NCBI GenBank assembly: GCA_016790575.1
Contig: JAEUOU010000029.1
Location: forward strand, 62,001-126,000
Source: Burkholderiaceae bacterium
Lineage (GTDB): Bacteria; Pseudomonadota; Gammaproteobacteria; Burkholderiales; Burkholderiaceae_C
Length of the DNA: 64,000 nt
Reading direction: 5' to 3'
Below the pieces are notes generated by a model. The model saw nothing but the letters and a program-made list of their open reading frames with translations. It made no database searches and was not told the origin of the DNA. Positions 7,971-18,184 of this stretch are shown in pieces. Both the position numbers and the translations under genes were made by a program. Positions within the stretch are counted from its first letter, which is position 1, and every line of letters starts with the position of its first letter.

Positions 7971-8609
7971 ATGCTGCGATATCACACCATCCCCGTTACC
8001 CCGTTTCAGCAAAACGCGTCCCTCGTCTGGTGCGATGAGACGAAGCAGGCCGCCGTGATCGACCCCGGGGGCGATCTGGACCTGCTGATCGCCGAGGCGG
8101 CGCGTCTGGGGGTGACGCTGACGCAAATCTGGCTGACCCACGCCCACATCGACCATGCCGGCGGTACGGCTGAGCTGGCCAAAAGGCTGTCGCTGCCCAT
8201 CGTGGGGCCGCATCCGGGCGACCAGTTCTGGATCGACGGGCTGCCCCAGCAAGGGCTGATGTTCGGGTTTCCGCGTTGCGAGCCGTTTACGCCCACGCGC
8301 TGGCTGCACGACGGCGACACGGTTTCCATCGGCCAGCAGACGCTGGCGGTGCGCCACTGTCCGGGGCACACGCCGGGGCATGTGGTGTTCCATTCACCCG
8401 ACATCCAGCGCGCCTTTGTCGGTGACGTGCTGTTTGCCGGCAGCATCGGGCGCACCGATTTTCCCCAGGGCGACCATGAGCAGCTGCTCGACAGCATCCG
8501 CACCCGGCTGTGGCCCATGGGCGACGAGACGGTGTTCATCCCCGGCCACGGCCCGGAAAGCAGCTTTGGCCGCGAGCGGCGCACCAACCCGTTCGTGCGC
8601 GACCGGTGA
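7971..8609 (+). CDS. MBL-fold metallohydrolase, glyoxalase II-like
   Basis: Product of 212 residues from the ATG at 7971; upstream in-frame codons lie in the repeat and read as non-coding. It carries the metallo-beta-lactamase motif THAHIDHAGG, the later ligands in CPGHTPGHVVF and FVGDVLFAGSIGRTDF, and GHGPES, giving a two-metal site. The short form without a C-terminal helical domain resembles YcbL-type glyoxalase II hydrolases, which cleave S-lactoylglutathione or related thioesters. The exact substrate is not visible. It is followed by a repeat element and converges with glk. Confidence 0.9.
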   Translation: MLRYHTIPVTPFQQNASLVWCDETKQAAVIDPGGDLDLLIAEAARLGVTLTQIWLTHAHIDHAGGTAELAKRLSLPIVGPHPGDQFWIDGLPQQGLMFGFPRCEPFTPTRWLHDGDTVSIGQQTLAVRHCPGHTPGHVVFHSPDIQRAFVGDVLFAGSIGRTDFPQGDHEQLLDSIRTRLWPMGDETVFIPGHGPESSFGRERRTNPFVRDR

Positions 8610-8625
8610 CGCCGGAAATTGCGGC

Positions 8626-8680
8626 AAATCGGCCCATACCCAGCGCAAAAAGGTGCTTTTTTGCTATCTTTCAGATAGCG
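8626..8680 (-). repeat. Dispersed hairpin/T-tract element, between MBL gene and glk
   Basis: The core reads on the minus strand, with hairpin GCTATC-TTTCA-GATAGC at 8663-8679. The element supplies the last two codons and the stop codon of glk (stop at 8673-8671). It lies between two convergent genes, where a hairpin plus T tract could act as a terminator. Confidence 0.85.
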
Positions 8681-9681
8681 GATTCGATGCCGCCCACACC
8701 CCAGTCCAGCGCCCGCGCGGCGCCCGCCAGCGCGGGTGAGCCGGGCGTTTCGATCAGCCAGACCGGAATCGCCGCCAGATAGGGCGCGAAGCGGCCATGG
8801 GCCTCAAAACGGGCCCGAAAGGGCGATCGCATCAGGTAGTCACCCCAGCGGGGCAGGATGCCACCTCCCAGGTACACGCCGCCTCGGGCTCCCAGGGTCA
8901 GCGCCAGGTTGCCCGCCACGGTGCCCAGCCAGGCGCAAAACAGATCCAGCGCCTCGCGGGCGTGGGCGTTGCGATTGCGGATGCCGGCGTCGGACAAGGC
9001 GGCGATGTCGCCGGCCAGCGCCGGATCGGGCGCTTCGCCGTCGAGCGCGGCCAGCGTGTCATACAGCAGCCCGAGACCGGGCCCGGACAGCACCCGTTCG
9101 GCAGAAACATGCCCGAACCGGTGCGCCAGCCGGGCCAGCACCGCGGCCTCGCGGGCGGTGGTGGCCGGCAGGGTGACATGCCCGCCCTCGCCCTCCAGCG
9201 GAACCCAGCCGGTACCGGACGGAACCAGCCCCGAGACGCCCAGCCCGGTACCAGGCCCGAGCACCGCCACGGCCTGGCCGGGCCGGGGCGCGCCGCCGCC
9301 GACCGCGCGCAGGGCCGCGGGCGGCAGGTCGGGCACGGCCAGCGCCAGCGCGGTGAAATCGTTCAGCACCCGCAGACGGCGCAGACCCAGCGCGTGGCGC
9401 AGCTGCGCCACGGACCAGGACCAGGGGTGGTTGCTCAGCGACACGGTGTCACCCAGTACCGGTCCGGCCACTGCCAGCGCCGCCTCGGTGACCGGTTCGG
9501 CCGGGTGCGCGGCCAGCATGGCGCGGATCGCCGCCTCCGGCGAGCTGAACGCGCCGGTGGGCACCCGGCCCAGCTCCCGCAGGGGCAGGCCCGGCCCGGC
9601 GGACAGGGCAAAGCGGGCGTTGGTGCCGCCGATATCGGCCAGCAGGCGGGCCCCGGCGGTCGGTGCAGATGCGGCGATCAT
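8671..9681 (-). CDS. glk: Glucokinase
   Basis: Phosphorylates glucose with ATP to glucose 6-phosphate, feeding glycolysis and, through glucose 1-phosphate, glycogen synthesis. The product has 336 residues from the ATG at 9681 (MIAAS); the longer open frame upstream has no family similarity. Motifs of the bacterial Glk family: [12 protein letters not shown] (residues 15-26), VLNDFTALA with the catalytic Asp, [26 protein letters not shown] and [12 protein letters not shown]. It is divergent from the glycogen operon by 76 bp, so the two promoters probably overlap. Its last residues fall in a repeat element. Confidence 0.95.
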   Translation of the reverse strand: MIAASAPTAGARLLADIGGTNARFALSAGPGLPLRELGRVPTGAFSSPEAAIRAMLAAHPAEPVTEAALAVAGPVLGDTVSLSNHPWSWSVAQLRHALGLRRLRVLNDFTALALAVPDLPPAALRAVGGGAPRPGQAVAVLGPGTGLGVSGLVPSGTGWVPLEGEGGHVTLPATTAREAAVLARLAHRFGHVSAERVLSGPGLGLLYDTLAALDGEAPDPALAGDIAALSDAGIRNRNAHAREALDLFCAWLGTVAGNLALTLGARGGVYLGGGILPRWGDYLMRSPFRARFEAHGRFAPYLAAIPVWLIETPGSPALAGAARALDWGVGGIESAI

Positions 9682-9757
9682 GATGCAGCGCAGTGTAGCG
9701 ACACCACTCGGTGCCAGAATGGGGTCTGCCGCGCCTTGCCGTCCGTTGCCGAGTCCC

Positions 9758-11695
9758 ATGTCTTTTGCCACTGCTTCGCCGTCTGCCGATTTGCCGTCCA
9801 CCGCGACGGGACCCGCCACGGGGACCGACTGGATCGGCGAGCTGGACGCCTGGTTGCTGGCCGAAGGCCGCCACCGCCGCCCCTGGCAGAAGCTGGGCGC
9901 CCACCCGGTGTGCTGGAACGGGGTCGACGGCACCGCGTTTGCGGTCTGGGCGCCCCATGCCCGGGCGGTTTCGGTGGTGGGCGACTTCAACGACTGGGAC
10001 GCTCGCCGTGACCCGTTGCGGCTGCGCCCCGAATGTGGCGTCTGGGAGCGCTTTGTGCCGGGTGCAACGGCCGGCGCGCTCTACAAGTTCGACCTCACCG
10101 ATGGTCACGGCGAGCGGGTTCTGAAGGCCGATCCTTGCGCCCGCGCCAGCGAAGGCCCGCCCGGGAACGCCTCGCGGGTCTGCGCACAGGTGGATGTGCA
10201 GCCGCGCCTTCCCCCGCACTCGCCGCAGTCCCCCATGTGCATCTATGAGGTGCACGCCGGCTCCTGGCGCCGCCCGGGTGGGTTTTGCCCGGACTGGGAC
10301 TATCTGAAGCGCGAGCTGGTGCCGTATGTGCGGGACATGGGTTTCACCCATCTGGAACTGCTGCCGGTCGCCGAGCACCCGTTCTACGGCTCGTGGGGCT
10401 ACCAGCCCACCGGCCTGTTCGCGCCGGCGGCACGCTACGGCTCACCCGAGTCGCTGCGCGCTTTCATCACGGCGGCCCATGCGGCGGGTCTGGGGGTGAT
10501 TCTCGACTGGGTGCCCGGCCATTTTCCGGCCGATGTGCACGGCCTGGCCCGTTTCGACGGCACGGCACTGTATGAACACGCGGACCCGCGTGAAGGCTTT
10601 CACCACGACTGGAACACGCTGATCTACAACTTCGGTCGCCATGAGGTGCGCAACTTCCTGATCGGCAACGCGCTGTACTGGATCGAGCAGTTCGGCGTCG
10701 ACGGGCTGCGGGTCGATGCGGTGGCCTCCATGCTCTACCGCGACTACAGTCGCCCGCCGGGGCAATGGGTTCCCAACTGCGACGGCGGCCGGGAGAACTA
10801 CGAAGCCATTGCCTTCCTGCGTGAACTCAACGACACCGTGCACCAGGAGGCCCCCGGGGTGCTGATGCTGGCCGAGGAGTCGACCGCCTTCCCGCGGATT
10901 TCGCACCCCACGGCGGTGGGCGGGCTGGGTTTCGACGGCAAATGGAACATGGGCTGGATGGCCGATACGCTGGCCTACTTTGCCCAGGAGCCGGTGCATC
11001 GCCGCTGGCACCATCACCGCATCACCTTTGGCCTGGTCTATGCCTGGAGCGAACGTTTCCTGCTGCCGCTGTCGCATGACGAGGTGGTTCACGGCAAAGG
11101 CTCGCTGCTGCGCAAGATGCCTGGCGACCGCTGGCAACAACATGCCAACCTGCGGTGCCTGCTGGCCCTGATGTACGCCCTGCCCGGCGGCAAGCTGCTG
11201 TTCATGGGCGCAGAGCTGGCCACGCCCTGGGAGTGGAACCACGACGGCGAACTCGACTGGGGGCTGCTGGGCGACGGTCAGCATGCCGGCATGCAGCGCC
11301 TGGTGGGCGACCTCAACCACCTGTACCGCTCACGCCCCGCCCTGCACGATGCCGACCATGAACCGTCGGGCTTCCAGTGGCTGGACGCCGACGATGAGCA
11401 GCACTCGGTCTACAGCTTTCTGCGCCGCGACCGCGCGGCACAGGCGCAGGTGGTGGTGGTCGCCAACCTCACCCCGGTACCGCGACACGACTGGCGCGTT
11501 GGCGTGCCAGCCGCCGGCCGCTGGATCGAGCGGCTCAATACCGATTCGACCCACTACGGCGGCAGCAACGTCGGCAATGCCGGTGGTGTCCTGTCCGAGG
11601 CCGTGGCCGCGCAGGGGCAGCCCTGCTCGCTGCGGCTGACGTTGCCGCCCCTGGCGGTGTTGATTCTTGAGGCAGCCGGCCATGGAAGCGACTGA
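9758..11695 (+). CDS. glgB: 1,4-alpha-glucan branching enzyme
   Basis: Introduces alpha-1,6 branches into glycogen. From the ATG at 9758 (MSFATASPS) it has 645 residues, shorter than E. coli GlgB (728) because the first N-terminal beta domain is reduced. A CBM48-type domain ([20 protein letters not shown], about residues 65-85) precedes the GH13 barrel. Catalytic residues: Asp320 in GLRVDAVAS, Glu373 in [10 protein letters not shown] (53 apart, as in E. coli), and the HDE of [14 protein letters not shown]. It is first in a run of glycogen genes; the next start (glgX) lies 14 bp inside its end. Confidence 0.95.
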   Translation: MSFATASPSADLPSTATGPATGTDWIGELDAWLLAEGRHRRPWQKLGAHPVCWNGVDGTAFAVWAPHARAVSVVGDFNDWDARRDPLRLRPECGVWERFVPGATAGALYKFDLTDGHGERVLKADPCARASEGPPGNASRVCAQVDVQPRLPPHSPQSPMCIYEVHAGSWRRPGGFCPDWDYLKRELVPYVRDMGFTHLELLPVAEHPFYGSWGYQPTGLFAPAARYGSPESLRAFITAAHAAGLGVILDWVPGHFPADVHGLARFDGTALYEHADPREGFHHDWNTLIYNFGRHEVRNFLIGNALYWIEQFGVDGLRVDAVASMLYRDYSRPPGQWVPNCDGGRENYEAIAFLRELNDTVHQEAPGVLMLAEESTAFPRISHPTAVGGLGFDGKWNMGWMADTLAYFAQEPVHRRWHHHRITFGLVYAWSERFLLPLSHDEVVHGKGSLLRKMPGDRWQQHANLRCLLALMYALPGGKLLFMGAELATPWEWNHDGELDWGLLGDGQHAGMQRLVGDLNHLYRSRPALHDADHEPSGFQWLDADDEQHSVYSFLRRDRAAQAQVVVVANLTPVPRHDWRVGVPAAGRWIERLNTDSTHYGGSNVGNAGGVLSEAVAAQGQPCSLRLTLPPLAVLILEAAGHGSD

Positions 11696-13853
11696 GCCCG
11701 GCCCGCCCGTCTGCCTGCGCGGGCCCGGCCGCCCGTGGCCGCCGGGGCTGACCGCCGAGCTTGTCGACGGCGAAGCCGGCGTCAATGTCGCCGTCCACGC
11801 CCGCGATGCCACCGCGGTGGATCTGTGCCTGTTCAGCGAGGACGGTCTGACCGAAACGGCGCGCCTGCGGCTGCCGGGCCACACCGATGGTGTCTGGCAT
11901 GGTTTTGTGGCGGGCGTGCCGCTGGGGCAACGCTACGGATTGCGCGCCGAAGGGCCCTGGCGGCCCTTGAGCGGACAGCATTTCAACCCGGCCCGGCTGC
12001 TGATCGACCCCTGGACCTGCTCCCTGCCGGGCGATGTATCCCACCTGGCCCGGGAAGTGGGCTACCGCTGGGGCTCCCCTCTGCAGGCGGACACCACGGA
12101 CAACGCGTCACGGGTGCCGAAATCCCGCCTCATCGACCGCGATGCCGAACGCCGCGCTGGCGCGGCAGTGGCCCGCGCACCCCATGTCGCCCCCGGCCGC
12201 ATGGTGCTGTACGAAGCGCATGTCAAATCGCTCACCGCGCTGCACCCGGACGTGCCGGAGGATTTGCGCGGAACCTACGCCGGCCTGGCCAGTGCGGCAG
12301 TCACCGGTCACCTGCGCCGGCTGGGCGTCACCACGCTGTGCCTGCTGCCGGTGTTCCGGGCCATCGACGAGCGGCATCTGCTGGACAAGGGCCTGCACAA
12401 CCATTGGGGCTACAACACGCTGTCGTACTTTGTCCCCGAGCCACGTTTTGCCACGCGCAGCGCCCGCGAAGCGGGGCCGGGCGATGACGGTGTTCGCGCC
12501 GAGTTCCGGCAGATGGTCGACCGGCTGCATCGCGAGGGCTTCGAAGTGGTGCTGGACGTAGTGTTCAACCACACCGCCGAGGGCGATGCGCTGGGGCCGA
12601 CCTTGTGCTGGCGCGGCCTGTCGAATGCCGCCTGGTACAGCCTGGATTCGCAAGGGCGCCACCTCAACCCCAGCGGCTGTGGCAATACCTTCAACATGGG
12701 CGATCCGGCCGTGGTGCAACTGATCATGGACAGCCTGCGGTGGTGGGTACAGGCCTACGGGGTCGATGGCTTCCGCTTCGACCTGGCCGTAGCCCTGGGC
12801 CGGGATCCGGCCGCTGGCGGCGGCTTCCAGAGCCGCGCGCCCCTGTTCGCCGCGATCGCGCAGGACCCGGTCCTGGCCGGGGTGCGTCTGATCGCGGAAC
12901 CCTGGGATCTGGGCACCGACGGCTACCGTCTGGGCGCCTTCGGGCCCCGCTGGCAGGAATGGAACGACCAGTTCCGCGACACGGCGCGCGCCTGGTGGCT
13001 CGGGCACGGCTGCACCCGGGGCCTGATCGCCCGCCGGCTGGCCGGCTCCAGCGATGTGTTCCAGCCCGGCGGGAGGGGCCCGACCGCCGGTATCAACCTG
13101 ATTACCGCACACGACGGCTTCACGCTGGCGGACCTGACGTCCTACCGCAACAAACACAACCAGGCCAACGGCGAGGGCAACCGCGACGGCCACAACCACA
13201 ACCTCAGCGCCAACGGGGGCCATGAAGGCCCGACCGCCGAGGCCGCGATCCTGGAGCGCCGGGGCCGGTGGCGGCGTGCGCTGCTGGCGACCTTGCTGTG
13301 CGCCCAGGGAAGCCCGCAGTTGCTGGCCGGCGATGAACTGGGCCACAGCCAACAGGGCAACAACAACGCCTACTGCCAGGACAACCCCATCACCTGGCTG
13401 GACTGGGCGGGCGCGGATCGGGCGCTCACCGGGTTCGTCGCCGCCCTGGTGCGGCTGCGCCAGAGGTATCCGGGCCTGCGGCACCCGCAATGGTTCCGGG
13501 GCACGCCGGGCAGCAGCGGCTGGCCCGACATCGAATGGCGCACGGCTTCGGGCGGCGCCCCCGTGGTCGCCGACTGGGAACAACCCGATGGCCGCCTGCT
13601 GGTCTGCGTCATCACGGTGGGCCACTGCCACAAACCCCCCCGGGAGCGGCTGATGTTGGTCCTGCACGCCGGCGAAAACGACACCGAGATCAGTCTTCCG
13701 GAAGGGCAATGGCGTCTGGCGCTGGACAGTGCCAGCGGTTTCGTCGCCGCCGACGATGAGCCCGAGGTCGCCGTGACCACCGGTCGCTGGACGGTCGGCC
13801 CCATCACCACCGCATTGCTGGTGCGGCAACTGGCCGGCGGGGAAACCCTGTGA
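11682..13853 (+). CDS. glgX: Glycogen debranching enzyme
   Basis: Isoamylase-type GH13 enzyme that removes the alpha-1,6 branches left after phosphorolysis. It has 723 residues from the ATG at 11682, overlapping glgB by 14 bp. Visible features: N-terminal CBM48 region ([20 protein letters not shown]), [36 protein letters not shown], nucleophile Asp in [14 protein letters not shown], acid Glu in LIAEPWDLG, and [26 protein letters not shown] and [15 protein letters not shown] are typical of GlgX rather than of GlgB. It ends in a GTGA overlap with malQ. Confidence 0.96.
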   Translation: MEATEPGPPVCLRGPGRPWPPGLTAELVDGEAGVNVAVHARDATAVDLCLFSEDGLTETARLRLPGHTDGVWHGFVAGVPLGQRYGLRAEGPWRPLSGQHFNPARLLIDPWTCSLPGDVSHLAREVGYRWGSPLQADTTDNASRVPKSRLIDRDAERRAGAAVARAPHVAPGRMVLYEAHVKSLTALHPDVPEDLRGTYAGLASAAVTGHLRRLGVTTLCLLPVFRAIDERHLLDKGLHNHWGYNTLSYFVPEPRFATRSAREAGPGDDGVRAEFRQMVDRLHREGFEVVLDVVFNHTAEGDALGPTLCWRGLSNAAWYSLDSQGRHLNPSGCGNTFNMGDPAVVQLIMDSLRWWVQAYGVDGFRFDLAVALGRDPAAGGGFQSRAPLFAAIAQDPVLAGVRLIAEPWDLGTDGYRLGAFGPRWQEWNDQFRDTARAWWLGHGCTRGLIARRLAGSSDVFQPGGRGPTAGINLITAHDGFTLADLTSYRNKHNQANGEGNRDGHNHNLSANGGHEGPTAEAAILERRGRWRRALLATLLCAQGSPQLLAGDELGHSQQGNNNAYCQDNPITWLDWAGADRALTGFVAALVRLRQRYPGLRHPQWFRGTPGSSGWPDIEWRTASGGAPVVADWEQPDGRLLVCVITVGHCHKPPRERLMLVLHAGENDTEISLPEGQWRLALDSASGFVAADDEPEVAVTTGRWTVGPITTALLVRQLAGGETL

Positions 13854-15355
13854 CCTCCCTGGCGCCCCACCCGATCCTGTCGCGGCGCAGCAGTGGTGTG
13901 CTGCTGCACCTGACCAGCCTGCCCGGCCGCTACGGGTCAGGGAGCCTGGGCGACGAGGCGCGGCATTTTCTTGACTGGCTCGTGACCGCCCGGCAGTCGC
14001 TGTGGCAGATCCTGCCGGTTACGCCACCGGGCGCCGGCGACTCGCCTTACCAGAGCGTGTCGGCGTTCGCCGGCAGCCCCTGGCTGGTGGACCTGGACGA
14101 TCTGGCGCGTTGTGGCTGGCTGGAGTGGGACGATCTGCCCTGGTTTCCCCGCGACCATGCCGACTTCGCCCGCGTGCTGCCCTGGCGGATGGCCAATCTG
14201 CGTCGGGCCTGGTCGGGCTTCCAGGTCCGGGGGGCGGACGCCGACCGCCGCGCGCTTGCGGCCTTTGCGGGCGAACATGCCGACTGGCTGGATGACTACT
14301 GCCTGTTCATGACGCTGGAAAGCCTGCATGGCGGGCCCTGGACCGCATGGCCGACGGCCTATGCCCGCCGTGATCCGCTCGCCCTGGCCCGGCTGCGGCA
14401 ATCCCACGCCGCGGAAATCGGCTTCTGGCAGTTTGTTCAATGGCGCTTTCATGCCCAGTGGCAGCGGCTGCGGCAGCAGGCGCATGGCCGCGGCATCCGT
14501 CTGGTCGGCGATCTGCCGATTTTTGTCGCACACCACAGCGCCGACGTCTGGGCGCATACCGATCTGTTCCAGCTGGACGCGGCGGGCGAACCGCTGGTCG
14601 TCGCGGGGGTGCCGCCCGACTATTTCAGCGAAACCGGCCAGCGCTGGGGCAATCCGCTGTACCGCTGGGATGTGATGGCCGGCAACGGATACCGCTGGTG
14701 GAAACGGCGGCTCGCCCATCTGCTGTCACTGGTCGATCTGGTGCGGGTCGACCATTTCCGCGGTTTCGAGGCGTACTGGGAGATCGCGGCCAGCGAACCG
14801 ACAGCGGTCGCCGGCCAATGGCGCCCGGGGCCGGGCATGGCGTTTTTCGAGTCGCTGGCGCAGACTTTCGGCTCGCTGCCGATCATTGCCGAAGACCTGG
14901 GCATCATCACCGATGCGGTGCGCGACTTGCGCCGTCGCTGCGGGTTTCCGGGCATGCGGATCATGCAGTTCGCGTTCGGCGACGATGCCCGCAATCCCTA
15001 CCTGCCCCACAACTTCGAGCCGGCCACGGTGGCGTATACGGGCACCCATGACAACAACACCAGTTGCGGCTGGTGGGACCAGGCGGGCGAAACCGAACGG
15101 CATGCCGCGCTGGACTATCTGGGCCCGATGGCGGGCGCGGAGATTCACTGGGCCATGATCCAGTCCCTGTCGCAGTCGGTGGCCAACACCCTGATCGTGC
15201 CCTTCCAGGACGTGCTGGGCCTGGACGGCAGCCACCGCATGAACACCCCCAGCCAGCCGACGGGTTGCTGGGCCTGGCGCTTTGACTGGTCCCAGGTCGA
15301 TGGCACACCCGCGAACCGGCTGGGAGCGCTCACCCGCGCCCACGGGCGGGGTTGA
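13850..15355 (+). CDS. malQ: 4-alpha-glucanotransferase (amylomaltase)
   Basis: GH77 enzyme that disproportionates short maltodextrins released by GlgX and GlgP. Product of 501 residues with a GTG start overlapping the glgX stop by 4 bp. Family motifs: [19 protein letters not shown] at the N-terminus, [15 protein letters not shown], nucleophile Asp in [16 protein letters not shown], acid Glu in [10 protein letters not shown], and YTGTHDNNT. The motif order and the length of about 500 residues match the short amylomaltase form. Coupling to glgX suggests coordinated glycogen turnover. Confidence 0.96.
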   Translation: MTSLAPHPILSRRSSGVLLHLTSLPGRYGSGSLGDEARHFLDWLVTARQSLWQILPVTPPGAGDSPYQSVSAFAGSPWLVDLDDLARCGWLEWDDLPWFPRDHADFARVLPWRMANLRRAWSGFQVRGADADRRALAAFAGEHADWLDDYCLFMTLESLHGGPWTAWPTAYARRDPLALARLRQSHAAEIGFWQFVQWRFHAQWQRLRQQAHGRGIRLVGDLPIFVAHHSADVWAHTDLFQLDAAGEPLVVAGVPPDYFSETGQRWGNPLYRWDVMAGNGYRWWKRRLAHLLSLVDLVRVDHFRGFEAYWEIAASEPTAVAGQWRPGPGMAFFESLAQTFGSLPIIAEDLGIITDAVRDLRRRCGFPGMRIMQFAFGDDARNPYLPHNFEPATVAYTGTHDNNTSCGWWDQAGETERHAALDYLGPMAGAEIHWAMIQSLSQSVANTLIVPFQDVLGLDGSHRMNTPSQPTGCWAWRFDWSQVDGTPANRLGALTRAHGRG

Positions 15356-15398
15356 CACCCCCCACTCGCCCGATTTTTCCCCGCCTCAAGGAAACCCC

Positions 15399-16676
15399 AT
15401 GACGCCTTCGCCCGATCCCCACCAGCTTGCCCGCCAGACCATCGCCTTGGTGCTGGCCGGCGGCCGCGGCTCCCGTCTGCACGCGCTGACGAACCGTCGG
15501 GCCAAACCGGCGGTGTATTTCGGCGGCAAGTTCCGCATCGTCGATTTCGCGCTGTCCAACTGCCTCAATTCCGGCGTGCGGCGCATTGGTGTGATCACGC
15601 AGTACAAATCCCACAGCCTGCTGCGCCATCTGCAGCGAGGCTGGTCCTTCCTGCGCAACGAGTTCAACGAATTCATCGACCTGCTGCCGGCACAGCAACG
15701 GATCGACGAACACTCCTGGTACCAGGGCACGGCGGACGCGGTCTACCAGAACCTGGACATCCTGCGTGCCCATGGCCCGTCGTATTACCTGATCCTGGCC
15801 GGCGACCACATCTACAAGATGGACTACGCGAACCTGATTGCCGACCATGTGGCCTGCGGCGCCCGCTGCACCGTCGCCTGCATCGAAGTACCCTTGGCCG
15901 AAGCCAGTGCGTTCGGGGTGATGGCCACGGACGCGCAGGGGCGGATTGTTCGTTTCGACGAAAAGCCGGCTCAGCCCGCCGCGATGCCCGGCCGACCCGA
16001 CACCGCGCTGGCCAGCATGGGCGTGTACGTGTTTGACGCCGAGTACCTGCACCAGATGCTGGATGCCGACGCCAGCGCGCCCGGCTCCAGCCGGGATTTC
16101 GGCAAGGACCTGATTCCCGCCGCCGTGGCGCGCGGCGAGGCGCAAGCCCACCCGTTCAGCCGGTCCTGCGTCAGCAGCAGCCCCGATGCGCCGGCCTACT
16201 GGCGTGACGTGGGCACGGTGGACGCCTACTGGGCCGCCAACATCGACCTCACCAGCCCCACCCCCGAGCTGGACATGTACGACCGGCGCTGGCCGATCTG
16301 GACCTATCAGGAGCAACTGGCGCCGGCCAAGTTCGTCTTCGACGACGACGGGCGCCGCGGCATGGCGGTGGATTCGCTGGTTTCCGGGGGATGCATCATT
16401 TCGGGCTCGCATGCCCGCCGCTCGGTGCTGTTCTCCCGCGTCCGGCTGAATTCCTACAGCCGGGTCGACGAGTGTGTGCTGCTGCCCGACGTCCACGTCG
16501 GACGCCACTGCCGGCTGCGACGGGTGGTGGTTGACACCGACTGCCACATCCCGGACGGTACGGTGATCGGCGAGGATGCCCACGCCGATGCCCGTCGCTT
16601 CTTCCGCACCCCGGGCGGGATCGTGCTGGTGACCCGGGACATGCTTGAACGCCTCGGCGAGGAGAAAACGGCTTGA
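15399..16676 (+). CDS. glgC: Glucose-1-phosphate adenylyltransferase
   Basis: Makes ADP-glucose from glucose 1-phosphate and ATP, the committed step of glycogen synthesis. From the ATG at 15399, after an AAGGAAA ribosome site, it has 425 residues, close to E. coli GlgC (431). Motifs: [23 protein letters not shown] (nucleotidyl-transfer loop), [47 protein letters not shown], and [16 protein letters not shown] left-handed beta-helix follows ([20 protein letters not shown]). The N-terminal Lys and Arg residues ([10 protein letters not shown]) are where the allosteric activator binds in the family. The stop overlaps the glgA start by 4 bp. Confidence 0.96.
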   Translation: MTPSPDPHQLARQTIALVLAGGRGSRLHALTNRRAKPAVYFGGKFRIVDFALSNCLNSGVRRIGVITQYKSHSLLRHLQRGWSFLRNEFNEFIDLLPAQQRIDEHSWYQGTADAVYQNLDILRAHGPSYYLILAGDHIYKMDYANLIADHVACGARCTVACIEVPLAEASAFGVMATDAQGRIVRFDEKPAQPAAMPGRPDTALASMGVYVFDAEYLHQMLDADASAPGSSRDFGKDLIPAAVARGEAQAHPFSRSCVSSSPDAPAYWRDVGTVDAYWAANIDLTSPTPELDMYDRRWPIWTYQEQLAPAKFVFDDDGRRGMAVDSLVSGGCIISGSHARRSVLFSRVRLNSYSRVDECVLLPDVHVGRHCRLRRVVVDTDCHIPDGTVIGEDAHADARRFFRTPGGIVLVTRDMLERLGEEKTA

Positions 16677-18184
16677 GAGTGCTGCAGGTCTGCGCGGAAA
16701 TGGTCCCCCTGCTCAAGACCGGGGGACTTGCCGACGTCTGTGGCGCCTTGCCGGCGGCATTGCAGTCGGTGGGTTGTGAGGTCCGCACGCTGCTGCCGGG
16801 CTATGACGCGGTGCGCGAGGGCGTGCAGGTCAGCGGCACCGCCATCGACTGCCCCGCCGGCCCCGACCGCCAGCCAGCGGTACGGGTGATTCCGGCAACC
16901 CTGCGGGCCACCGGGCACAAGGTCTATGTGCTGGAGTCACCGGCCTGGTTTCGCCGTGACGGCGGGCCGTACCTGGCCGCTGACGGCACCCCCTGGCCGG
17001 ACAACGCCCTGCGTTTCGGCGCGTTGGGGCGGGTGGCCGCCCTGCTCGGCCTGGGCCTGGATTCGTCGTGGCGACCGCAACTGCTGCACGCCCACGACTG
17101 GCACGCGGGCCTGACGCCGCTGTACCTGCGTTTGCTGGCGGCCGGTCGGCGCCCGCCAGCGTCGGTTTTCACCATCCACAACCTGGCGTTTCAGGGCGTG
17201 TTTCCGGCCTCGGCGATGGCGGCGCTGGGCTTGCCCGGTTCGCTGTTCCATATGGAGGGTGTGGAGTTTCACGGTCAGATGTCGTTCATGAAGGCCGCGC
17301 TGGTCTACAGCGATGCCCTGACCACCGTCAGCCCCCGGTACGCGCGCGAGATCACCTCGCCCGAGCAGGGCTGTGGCCTGGATGGACTGCTTCGGGCCCG
17401 CCAGGCCCAGCTGACCGGCATTCTCAACGGTGTCGACTACGACATCTGGAATCCGGCTACCGACGCCCTGCTGCCGCTGCGCTATGACGCCGACTCCCCC
17501 CAGGGAAAACTGGCGATCCGCCAGCGCCTGGGTCAGGCCCTGGGCCTGCGCGAGCGTCCGCAGGCGCTGCTGTTCGGCGCGGTCACCCGCCTGAGCGAAC
17601 AGAAGGGCTTGCAGCTGCTGCCGCCGGTGCTGGACGCCCTGGTCGCCCAGGGGGGGCAACTGGTGGTGCTGGGCAGCGGCGACACGGCGCAGGAAGCGGC
17701 CTTGCGGGCGGCCATGGACCGGCACCCTGGCGACTGTGTGCTGTGCACCGGGCACGACGAACCGCTCGCCCACCAGATCATGGCGGCCAGCGATGTGCTG
17801 TTGATGCCCTCCCGCTTCGAGCCCTGCGGACTGACGCAGATGTATGCGATGCGCTATGGCACCCTGCCACTGGTCCACGCCGTCGGCGGGCTGGCCGACA
17901 CCGTCACCGACTGCGCGCTGGAAAACCTCGCCGACGCGAGCGCAACCGGCTTCAGCTTTGGCGACTTCACTTCGCAGGCGCTCGCCGCGGCGGTACGCCG
18001 GGCCTTCGCGCTGCGGCAACGCCCGGACGACTGGGCTCAGGTCCGCCGCACTGCCATGGCGGCGCGTTTCGACTGGTCACGGGCCGCCCGGTCATACCGG
18101 GATCTTTTCGAAACCCTGCTGAACCGCCATCCTGACACCGCTTCCACGCCCCGAGCCGGGGCATCACCCGTCCGATCGCCATGA
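16673..18184 (+). CDS. glgA: Glycogen synthase (ADP-glucose dependent)
   Basis: Extends alpha-1,4-glucan with glucose from ADP-glucose. Product of 503 residues, GT5 family. The start is a TTG at 16673 (TTGA overlap with the glgC stop); it gives the N-terminus [22 protein letters not shown], which aligns at once with known GlgA, including the KTGGL nucleotide-sugar loop. Other motifs: [43 protein letters not shown], and [19 protein letters not shown] with the catalytic Glu. The rare start codon may set a lower yield than its neighbours. It overlaps glgP by 4 bp. Confidence 0.96.
   Translation: MRVLQVCAEMVPLLKTGGLADVCGALPAALQSVGCEVRTLLPGYDAVREGVQVSGTAIDCPAGPDRQPAVRVIPATLRATGHKVYVLESPAWFRRDGGPYLAADGTPWPDNALRFGALGRVAALLGLGLDSSWRPQLLHAHDWHAGLTPLYLRLLAAGRRPPASVFTIHNLAFQGVFPASAMAALGLPGSLFHMEGVEFHGQMSFMKAALVYSDALTTVSPRYAREITSPEQGCGLDGLLRARQAQLTGILNGVDYDIWNPATDALLPLRYDADSPQGKLAIRQRLGQALGLRERPQALLFGAVTRLSEQKGLQLLPPVLDALVAQGGQLVVLGSGDTAQEAALRAAMDRHPGDCVLCTGHDEPLAHQIMAASDVLLMPSRFEPCGLTQMYAMRYGTLPLVHAVGGLADTVTDCALENLADASATGFSFGDFTSQALAAAVRRAFALRQRPDDWAQVRRTAMAARFDWSRAARSYRDLFETLLNRHPDTASTPRAGASPVRSP

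Noticed and set aside
9682-9990. N-terminal extension of glucokinase to 439 residues
   Set aside because: The extra 103 residues overlap the divergent glgB start and have no similarity to Glk; MIAAS at 9681 gives the usual length.
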